Of a DNA stretch of 64,000 nucleotides, positions 57,614-64,000 are shown in pieces; position 1 is the first letter of the stretch, and each line of letters starts with the position of its first letter. The position numbers were made by a program, and so were the translations under genes. Source of the DNA: Aeromonas veronii (lineage in GTDB: Bacteria; Pseudomonadota; Gammaproteobacteria; Enterobacterales; Aeromonadaceae); contig NZ_CP157875.1 of the NCBI RefSeq assembly GCF_040215105.1, positions 341,001 to 405,000 on the forward strand, given 5' to 3'. Below the pieces are notes generated by a model. That model saw only the letters and a list, made by a program, of their open reading frames with translations. It did no database searches and was not told the DNA's origin.

Positions 57614-58402
57614 TCAGGTTTGCCAGCGGCACAGACTGCCGATGCGGGCGACGGGGACGAAGCCCAGGCTGCGATAGATGCGTTGGGCATGATAATGCTC
57701 GTCGGCAACTATGATGAGGCGTTCGACCTGCGTCAGACCCTGGCGTGAGACCTGGCTCAGCAGCTGGCGACAGAGCCCGCGGTTGCGCCAATCCCTGTGG
57801 GTACGCACCAGTTGGAAGCGTCCCTGGGTAGCGGTGAAGAAGAGGCCGCAGCTGGCGAGCAGCTCGTCTCCTTGCCAGATCCCCCACCATTGCCCGAGCC
57901 CATCGGCAATCATGCCCTGATAGAGATTGCGCCGCGCGTGCAGATACGTGAGGTAGTGTTCGGCGGGGTGAGCCGGCTCCCGCTCGGCCATCTCCAGCGC
58001 CAGCCAGTCATCCCAGTCTGCGGTGGTGAAGGGACGCGCGGGGGCAAACGTCGTCTGGGCCGGGGCCTGCCAGCGAGGGGACTCCAGCGCTAGCACCACG
58101 CACTCCATGTATTGGTAGCCCGAGGCCACGAAGCCCGCGACCCGGCTGTTCTGCCCCTCGGCAAGGGGCCACTGGAAGGTGCGGTGACGGATCCTGGGAT
58201 CCTGGCCTATCCAGTGATCGAAACTGGCTTCGAGCCAGCCCTTGTCACGGTCATTGGGCGGGGAGGGGAGCAGCAGATAGTTGCCGAAGTAGTAATCCGG
58301 CGCCGACGGGGTACGCACAGCCCAGAACTGGCCGTGATCCCTGACCTCGCCTTGATAGCGGTCAAACAGCAAGTCGGTGGCAAAGCCGGGGTGATCTTCC
58401 AT
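57614..58402 (-). CDS. GNAT family acetyltransferase, 262 residues
   Basis: From ATG 58402 (AGGAA six bases upstream; a TTG eight codons earlier is less likely). The C-terminal GNAT domain has GIWQGDELLASCGLFF, RTHRDWRNRGLCRQLLSQVS (acetyl-CoA loop RNRGLC) and EHYHAQRIYRSLGF. The N-terminal half, with Trp-rich segments (FWAVRTPSAPDYYFGNYLLL, WLEASFDHWIGQ), is unlike typical GNATs and may be a second degenerate GNAT fold. The substrate is unknown. Confidence 0.82.
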   Translation of the reverse strand: MEDHPGFATDLLFDRYQGEVRDHGQFWAVRTPSAPDYYFGNYLLLPSPPNDRDKGWLEASFDHWIGQDPRIRHRTFQWPLAEGQNSRVAGFVASGYQYMECVVLALESPRWQAPAQTTFAPARPFTTADWDDWLALEMAEREPAHPAEHYLTYLHARRNLYQGMIADGLGQWWGIWQGDELLASCGLFFTATQGRFQLVRTHRDWRNRGLCRQLLSQVSRQGLTQVERLIIVADEHYHAQRIYRSLGFVPVARIGSLCRWQT

Positions 58403-58454
58403 GATGGATTCCTGCAAGTGACTCAAATGATTATCGGCAGGAGGAGGGGAAAGT

Positions 58455-58480
58455 TAAAAAAAGGCCGGGAAGACCCGGCC
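58455..58480 (-). terminator. Orphan minus-strand terminator upstream of the GNAT gene
   Basis: GGCCGGG (58463-58469) pairs with CCCGGCC (58474-58480), and on the minus strand it is followed by seven Ts. No known minus-strand gene ends here, so it may end a small RNA. Confidence 0.75.
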
Positions 58481-58661
58481 AAACAATCACACGCAGATTC
58501 AGAACGTCCTAGACGATCCGCCCGCATCATAGCGTGCCTGAGATCATTTTGGGATGGGGGTTCATGTTTACTTAAGTCGAATTGCCGAATAAAAAAACCA
58601 TCGATCCGAAATTCGATGCAAATCGATGTTGACTTTGATCGGTTTTCTCATAAAGATAGCA

Positions 58662-58685
58662 AGACGTTTAGACGTCCAAACATCC
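58662..58685. promoter_or_regulatory. MetJ operator of metF
   Basis: Three tandem met boxes, AGACGTTT, AGACGTCC and AAACATCC, just downstream of the -10. The first two match the AGACGTCT consensus at 6-7 of 8 positions. MetJ with SAM should repress metF. Confidence 0.85.
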
Positions 58686-58692
58686 GTTTTGA

Positions 58693-59625
<933 letters not shown>

Positions 59626-59645
59626 TCCCGGCAGGCAGCGCAATG

Positions 59646-59679
59646 AAAAAAGCCAATGAGTCACCTCATTGGCTTTTTT
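59646..59679. terminator. Bidirectional terminator of metF
   Basis: A 15-bp stem, AAAAAAGCCAATGAG with its complement, around TCAC, with A- and T-runs on both sides. Confidence 0.92.
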
Positions 59680-59693
59680 GCTATGGCCGGGCG

Positions 59694-60758
59694 TTAGGGC
59701 CGGGTCGGCTGTATCTCCTTGGGCTCCAGAGTAATGATGGCATTGCCGGCGGCCCCCGGATACTGGTCATAACGCTGGTCTTGCTCCAGGGTGTAGAAGG
59801 TATCCAGGTAATCGTCATTGTTGGTCATCCAGGAGTCAGGCAGGGCCTTGACGATGCGGCCACCGAGGTCGAGGAAGGGCAGGGCTTCCGGCACGCCGCC
59901 GGCGGTGAAGCCGAGTTTGAGCGCCTCGATCAGCAGGGCGCTCAGCTCCTTGTAGTTGACGTTGTCATCCTGCTCCATCATGACGAGATCGACGGCCCCC
60001 CAGCGATAGCGATCCCAATACACCAGGATCTGGTTCGGGCTGTAATCCGTGTTGTCGTAGTCGAGATAAGGCATGTCGACGATATCCACCACGGGCTCAT
60101 CCCGGCTGGGATTGACGCCAGCCACCACGGCGTAGACTTCGGCGGCCCCGAGCAGCCAGGGCTCCTGGTCATCGCTTAGTCTGATCTTCTTCAGGATGCT
60201 GGTTTTAAGGGGGGTCGTGCTGCTTTGTGCCATCGGGGCAGCTTGCAACTCTGCGACGGCCAGCGCTTTTCGCATCACCTGCAGCCCGGCGTTCTTGGCT
60301 TTGACGGGATCGGCCTCCACCACCAGAACCGGCCGTGCCGGCGCTTGGTTCACATCGAGATAGACGGGGTTGCCAGCCGTATCGAAGGCTTCGATGGCGC
60401 TCCAGCTCTGTTCATCGCCACTGGGCACATAGGCGATGAGCGGTTCACTCCCTTGCTTGAGTGCAGTCGCCTGCTCGGGGTTGGCCAGCCTCAGCTGCAT
60501 CAGCTGCTTGACCTCTCCCTCCAGCCCCTGCCGGCTGATGGCCGCCTGGTCGGCTGCCACGGCCTGCCGCTTCAACCTGGGGCTGGCTTTTTGCAGCAGA
60601 TCCGGCAGCGGGGCCTGGTAGTGCTGATTGGCGAGCAGGGGATGCAGGTTCTTGTGTTGCAGCGCCAGCTCCCGCGCCAATTCCCTGTCCCGATCGGCGG
60701 CGTGAGCCGCGGTGGTGCCCAGCAGGGCCAGTAATAATATGACAGCCTGATTCCTCAT
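59694..60758 (-). CDS. Exported protein, probable DUF3103 family
   Basis: 354 residues from ATG 60758 (GGAGAAAG upstream). Signal peptide MRNQAVILLLALLGTTAAHA. The mature part has repeated motifs ELALQHKNLHPLLANQHYQAP and LVVEADPVKAKNAGL, and an acidic C-terminal half (DIVDMPYLDYDNTDYSPNQI, MMEQDDNVNYKELSALLIEA). It resembles the DUF3103 proteins found in Vibrio and Aeromonas, as I recall them. The function is unknown; Asp-rich turns might bind calcium. It has a terminator shared with metF. Confidence 0.7.
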   Translation of the reverse strand: MRNQAVILLLALLGTTAAHAADRDRELARELALQHKNLHPLLANQHYQAPLPDLLQKASPRLKRQAVAADQAAISRQGLEGEVKQLMQLRLANPEQATALKQGSEPLIAYVPSGDEQSWSAIEAFDTAGNPVYLDVNQAPARPVLVVEADPVKAKNAGLQVMRKALAVAELQAAPMAQSSTTPLKTSILKKIRLSDDQEPWLLGAAEVYAVVAGVNPSRDEPVVDIVDMPYLDYDNTDYSPNQILVYWDRYRWGAVDLVMMEQDDNVNYKELSALLIEALKLGFTAGGVPEALPFLDLGGRIVKALPDSWMTNNDDYLDTFYTLEQDQRYDQYPGAAGNAIITLEPKEIQPTRP

Positions 60759-60904
60759 TATCTTTCTCCAGTATTGAGTCTGACGAGGCACATCCCGGGA
60801 AGAATGGACGCCTCCAGCCCACTAGACGGCAATGAGTTTCAGCTGTGAACAATATTCTCCGAATTATGTGCGGAGTCTCACTGGGGTCTCCCCAGATGGT
60901 CAGG

Positions 60905-62056
60905 TCAGCCGCGCAGTCGATTGACTTGATGCAGGACTATGCCGATCAGCAGGCCCCAGCAGGCGGAACCTATGCCGAGCAGGGTGATCCCGGAGGCGGT
61001 GATGATGAAGGTGAGCAAGGCGGCTTCCCGCTCCTCATCCTGCTGCAGCGCTCCCTGCAGGCTGCTGCCTATGGTGCCGAGCAGCGCCAAACCGGCCACG
61101 CAGGTCACCAGCACATTGGGGAAAGCGCTGAACAGTGCCACTACGGTGGCCCCGAAGCAGCCGGTGAGGAGGTAGAAGCAACCGGCCCAGACGGCGGCGG
61201 GCCAGCGGCGGTTGGCATCGGGATCCACCTCTTTGCCCATGCAGATTGCGGCGGTGATGGCGGCGAGGTTGAAGGCATAGCCGCCGAAGGGAGCCAGCAG
61301 CAAGCCGGTCAGGCCGGTCCAGGTGATGAGGGAAGAAGTGGCGGGTTGATAACCGTGGGCTCGCAGAATGGCGATGCCGGGCATGTTCTGCGAGGTCATG
61401 GTGACGATGAACAGCGGCAGGGCTATCCCCAATAAGGCATCAAGGGAGAATGTCGGGGTGGTCCAGACCGGGCTGGAGAGTTGCCAGCTGACGCTGCTCA
61501 GCTGCAGCTCCCCTCTGAGGGTACAGAGCAGCATGCCGGTCACCAGTACCAGCACCATGGTATAGCGTGGCAAGCAGTGACGACCTATCAAAAATGCTGC
61601 CAAAAGTGTTCCCAGCAGCAAGGGATCCTGCGGTGCAACCTTGAACAGGTCGAGTCCGAAACGGAGCAGCACTCCGGCCAGCATGGCGGCGGCCAGAGGG
61701 GCGGGAATGTGGCGCATCAGCCGATCGAACCAGCCACTGATGCCACACAGGGTGATCAGCAAGGAGGAGATGGCGAAGGCGCCGATGGCCTCCGCCAGAC
61801 TGAAGTTTCCCAGACTGGTAATGAGCAGGGCGGCGCCGGGGGTGGACCAGGCGGTCAATACGGGGACGCGATAATAGAGGGAGAGGCCGATGCAGCTCAC
61901 CCCCATGCCAATCCCAAGGGTCCATAGCCAGGAGGAGACCTGGGCGGCATCGGCTCCTGCGGCGGTTGCCGCCTGAATGATCAGTACGACGGAGCTGGTA
62001 TAGCCAACCAGCACGGCGATCAGGCCTGCGGCCAGATGGGGTAGGGCGAGGGGCAT
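60905..62056 (-). CDS. BenE/YdcO family transporter
   Basis: 383 residues with about 11-12 hydrophobic helices. BenE-type stretches are visible: LPHLAAGLIAVLVGYTSSVVLI, LSLYYRVPVLTAWSTPGAALL, TMTSQNMPGIAILRAHGY and LAPFGGYAFNLAAITAAICMG. In E. coli the homologue ydcO is next to ydcN, an XRE-cupin regulator, and the same pair occurs here divergently. Benzoate import is known for BenE of other bacteria, but the substrate here is not shown. Confidence 0.88.
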   Translation of the reverse strand: MPLALPHLAAGLIAVLVGYTSSVVLIIQAATAAGADAAQVSSWLWTLGIGMGVSCIGLSLYYRVPVLTAWSTPGAALLITSLGNFSLAEAIGAFAISSLLITLCGISGWFDRLMRHIPAPLAAAMLAGVLLRFGLDLFKVAPQDPLLLGTLLAAFLIGRHCLPRYTMVLVLVTGMLLCTLRGELQLSSVSWQLSSPVWTTPTFSLDALLGIALPLFIVTMTSQNMPGIAILRAHGYQPATSSLITWTGLTGLLLAPFGGYAFNLAAITAAICMGKEVDPDANRRWPAAVWAGCFYLLTGCFGATVVALFSAFPNVLVTCVAGLALLGTIGSSLQGALQQDEEREAALLTFIITASGITLLGIGSACWGLLIGIVLHQVNRLRG

Positions 62057-62083
62057 GGGACTTCCTTGTGCAGGCTGGCGGCC

Positions 62084-62142
62084 TGTGCGTTATTGCGTAC
62101 AATGTGATCCTGACTATAGCCTTGTGCGTTATTACGCACAAG
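62084..62142. promoter_or_regulatory. Divergent benE/ydcN promoter and operator region
   Basis: Perfect palindrome CTTGTGCGT-TATT-ACGCACAAG (62121-62142) and a weaker copy TGTGCGT-TATT-GCGTACA (62084-62101). Plus promoter: TTGCGT (62093-62098), TATAGC (62115-62120). Minus promoter: TTGTGC (62141-62136), TATAGT (62118-62113), 17-base spacer. Each palindrome covers one -35. Confidence 0.8.
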
Positions 62143-62171
62143 ATGGTGGAATAAGATGTCGGGGAGGAGTG

Positions 62172-62738
62172 ATGCAAGAGATGAGTCAGCACCTGGCGAC
62201 GCGGTTGAAGGCACTGCGTGCCGAACTGGGTTGGAGTCTGGATGCCGCCGCCCGGGAAACCGGGGTCAGCAAGGCCATGCTGGGGCAGATTGAGCGGGGG
62301 GAATCGAGTCCGACGGTGGCGACCCTGTGGAAGATTGCCACCGGCTTTCGCGTCTCTTTCTCAAGCTTCATCGAGCCCACTCCGAATGAACAGGAGCGGA
62401 CCCTCTATCGCGTCGCCGATGCCATTCGCCAACAGCCGGCGGGGGAGGGCATGCAGGTGGCGCCACTCTTTCCCTATGAGGGGCGATTCGGGTTCGAGCT
62501 GTTTGAGCTCACCCTGCTACCCGGCTATCAACGGGAGTCCGAACCCCACGAACCGGGTGTCACCGAGCATGTGATCGTCATTAGTGGCGCCATGGAGGTG
62601 CTGACTGACGGAGAGTGGCGGGCTCTGGAACAGGGAGAGGCGGTACGTTTCGCCGCCGACCGTCCCCACGGGTATCGCAATCTGGGCATTGCTCCCGCCG
62701 TCTTCCACAACCTGATCCACTATCCCGCCCGCTCCTGA
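62172..62738 (+). CDS. XRE-cupin transcriptional regulator (YdcN-like)
   Basis: 188 residues from ATG 62172 (GGGGAGGAG upstream). N-terminal HTH (about 8-63): LATRLKALRAELGWSLDAAA, GVSKAMLGQIERGESSPTVATLWKIA. C-terminal cupin (about 105-185): LTLLPGYQRESEPHEPGVTEHVIVISGAME and EAVRFAADRPHGYRNLG, with His residues as likely metal ligands. It is divergent from the BenE-type gene, with palindromes in between, and probably represses both genes in response to a small ligand in the cupin. Confidence 0.88.
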   Translation: MQEMSQHLATRLKALRAELGWSLDAAARETGVSKAMLGQIERGESSPTVATLWKIATGFRVSFSSFIEPTPNEQERTLYRVADAIRQQPAGEGMQVAPLFPYEGRFGFELFELTLLPGYQRESEPHEPGVTEHVIVISGAMEVLTDGEWRALEQGEAVRFAADRPHGYRNLGIAPAVFHNLIHYPARS

Positions 62739-62742
62739 TGGA

Positions 62743-63939
62743 TTAGCCCGGGCGCCCATCCGCCCTCGGGCTCATCAGTATGGGGGTGTAGACCCAGGTG
62801 AACAGTCCGTAGGCCGCTATCCAGCTCCAGCCACTCAGATTCCATCCCGTCAGGGTCAATGCCGGCCAGAGTTGAGGGATCAGGACCCGCATCAGCGCAG
62901 AGAGGATGACCAGGGCGAAAGCCGCCGTGATCCTGCGGCCCACTTTCAAGGCTCTGCCACTATGGCCGAGGGAGACTCTGGCGATCATCCCGAGGATCAT
63001 GGTACCCATGCAGCCCGCACTCAGCAGATGGCTGGCCAGCGACAGAGTGATGGGCCAGCCGGCGGCCTGGGCTGCGAGGGCGAGCAAGCCCAGCGGGATG
63101 AACAGGTAAGCCAGATGCAGGGACCACAGCAAGGGGTGTGGAAGGGTGGTAGCAGGGCGCCAGCGCAGTTGCCGCCACAGGTGCAGGGATGCCGCCACTA
63201 TATATAGAGGGAATGTATAGAGAGGGTTGATCCCGGCAAGGGGCTGCAACAACCAGAGCAGCAGGATCAGCCACAGGGATGCCAAGGCTCCGCGCTCCAA
63301 CCAAAGGCGGGGAATGGCTTTCTCCGTGTTGGTGGCTCTGGCGGTAAAGAAGGGGATGACCCGGCCTCCCATCACGGCGATCAGCGTCGTGAAGAGCAGT
63401 ACCGTGGTGATCAGCAGATGCTCGGTGATGAGCCAATCGCTTCGCCACCACCAGCTGGCGCCATTGAGCAGGGTCAGCAGGACGAGCAGGGGGACAAAGA
63501 AGAGGTTGCGCCACTGACGGGTCAGGATGATGGGCTTGGCGAGAAACCAGGCGCACAGTGGCAGCCAGATGAGGTCGGCCAGCATCAGCGGAATATTGCC
63601 CTCTCCCAGCCAGGGCAATAAAACCCTTGGCAAGGCCCAGAGCCCCACCACCAGAGCCAGCGACCAACTACGTACGCCAGGGTGGGCCGTCCAGTTCTGG
63701 ACTGCGGTCAGCAGGAAGCCTGCGACGATGGCTGCACCGAAGCCGAACAGCATCTCATGGGCGTGCCACCAGATGGGATTGGTCAGCCCGGGCAGAATGA
63801 ACCAGCCGTTGAGTTGCCCCAACCACCCCATCATGGCCAGGATCGAAAACAGGGCTCCAAGCAGAAAGAAGGGCCTGAACCCCAAGCGAAACAGGGGGAC
63901 TATCCGTTCTTCCTTGCGGCTATCCAGAATCTGATGCAT
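62743..63939 (-). CDS. nnrS: NnrS family haem/copper membrane protein
   Basis: 398 residues with about 12 hydrophobic helices. NnrS marks: RLGFRPFFLLGALFSIL at the N-terminus, IWWHAHEMLFGFGAAIVAGFLLTA (His pair, likely metal ligands), GGRVIPFFTARATNTEKA and the central Arg-rich loop. NnrS protects against nitrosative stress in denitrifiers and Vibrio, often with NsrR or NorR control. There are no nitrate or nitric oxide reductase genes beside it in this window. Confidence 0.92.
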   Translation of the reverse strand: MHQILDSRKEERIVPLFRLGFRPFFLLGALFSILAMMGWLGQLNGWFILPGLTNPIWWHAHEMLFGFGAAIVAGFLLTAVQNWTAHPGVRSWSLALVVGLWALPRVLLPWLGEGNIPLMLADLIWLPLCAWFLAKPIILTRQWRNLFFVPLLVLLTLLNGASWWWRSDWLITEHLLITTVLLFTTLIAVMGGRVIPFFTARATNTEKAIPRLWLERGALASLWLILLLWLLQPLAGINPLYTFPLYIVAASLHLWRQLRWRPATTLPHPLLWSLHLAYLFIPLGLLALAAQAAGWPITLSLASHLLSAGCMGTMILGMIARVSLGHSGRALKVGRRITAAFALVILSALMRVLIPQLWPALTLTGWNLSGWSWIAAYGLFTWVYTPILMSPRADGRPG

Positions 63940-63971
63940 GGCGACAACCTAATTGGGTATTTGAGAAGTTA

Positions 63972-63999
63972 ATTATAAAGTGACTTTTCAAATGTTCAA
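63972..63999 (-). promoter_or_regulatory. Promoter of nnrS
   Basis: On the minus strand, TTGAAC (63999-63994) and TATAAT (63977-63972) with a 16-base spacer, about 33 bases before the nnrS ATG. Confidence 0.75.
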
Positions 64000-64000
64000 T

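Overview
The window looks like a chromosomal segment of an Aeromonas species. The GC content is high, the gene order is typically gammaproteobacterial (msh genes followed by mreBCD-maf-rng-yhdP-tldD), and it carries a full-length aerolysin gene whose protein matches the known Aeromonas toxin along its length. No rRNA, tRNA, CRISPR array, insertion sequence or prophage was seen. The species cannot be fixed from the sequence alone.

Layout. 1-7932: the distal half of a mannose-sensitive haemagglutinin (MSHA) type IV pilus operon (end of mshG, then mshF, B, A, C, D, O, P, Q), tightly packed with overlapping stops and starts. A strong hairpin lies just after the major pilin gene mshA. 8149-19244: cell shape and housekeeping genes (mreB, mreC, mreD, maf, rng, yhdP, a nitrilase-family amidase, tldD). 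19357-26794: mostly single genes for transporters (MarC family, MHS-type MFS, CPA1 Na+/H+ antiporter), a PP-loop ATPase, a zinc metallopeptidase, a GNAT enzyme and several small unknown proteins. 26998-32807: metH, an oxidoreductase and rimK.

33001-36028: a two-component system divergent from two small secreted DUF5666-like proteins. 36326-37807: aerolysin behind a very AT-rich leader. 38134-42457: a PAS-GGDEF diguanylate cyclase, two small exported proteins and an OmpR-like two-component pair. 42522-46961: a TonB-dependent siderophore-type receptor with a Fur box over its promoter, a cold-shock protein, small proteins and a periplasmic binding protein.

47116-56329: ssb and uvrA are not adjacent, as they are in many relatives, but are separated by a complete curli (functional amyloid) locus, csgDEFG followed by csgBAC, all on one strand. 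Its curlin CsgA is about 524 residues, more than three times the E. coli length. A Fur-like palindrome sits upstream of csgB and a LexA box upstream of uvrA. 56418-63939: a 41-residue membrane peptide, ompW, a GNAT enzyme, metF with a clear MetJ operator, a DUF3103-like exported protein, a benE/ydcO-type transporter divergent from its probable XRE-cupin regulator, and nnrS.

Taken together the window is rich in surface and virulence functions (MSHA pili, curli, aerolysin, c-di-GMP synthesis, iron uptake). MetJ, Fur, LexA and possible CRP sites can be read directly in the promoters. The most unusual items are the giant curlin with its rearranged locus and possible iron control, the sensor kinase/DUF5666 cassette, and an unassigned terminator upstream of metF that may mark a small RNA.
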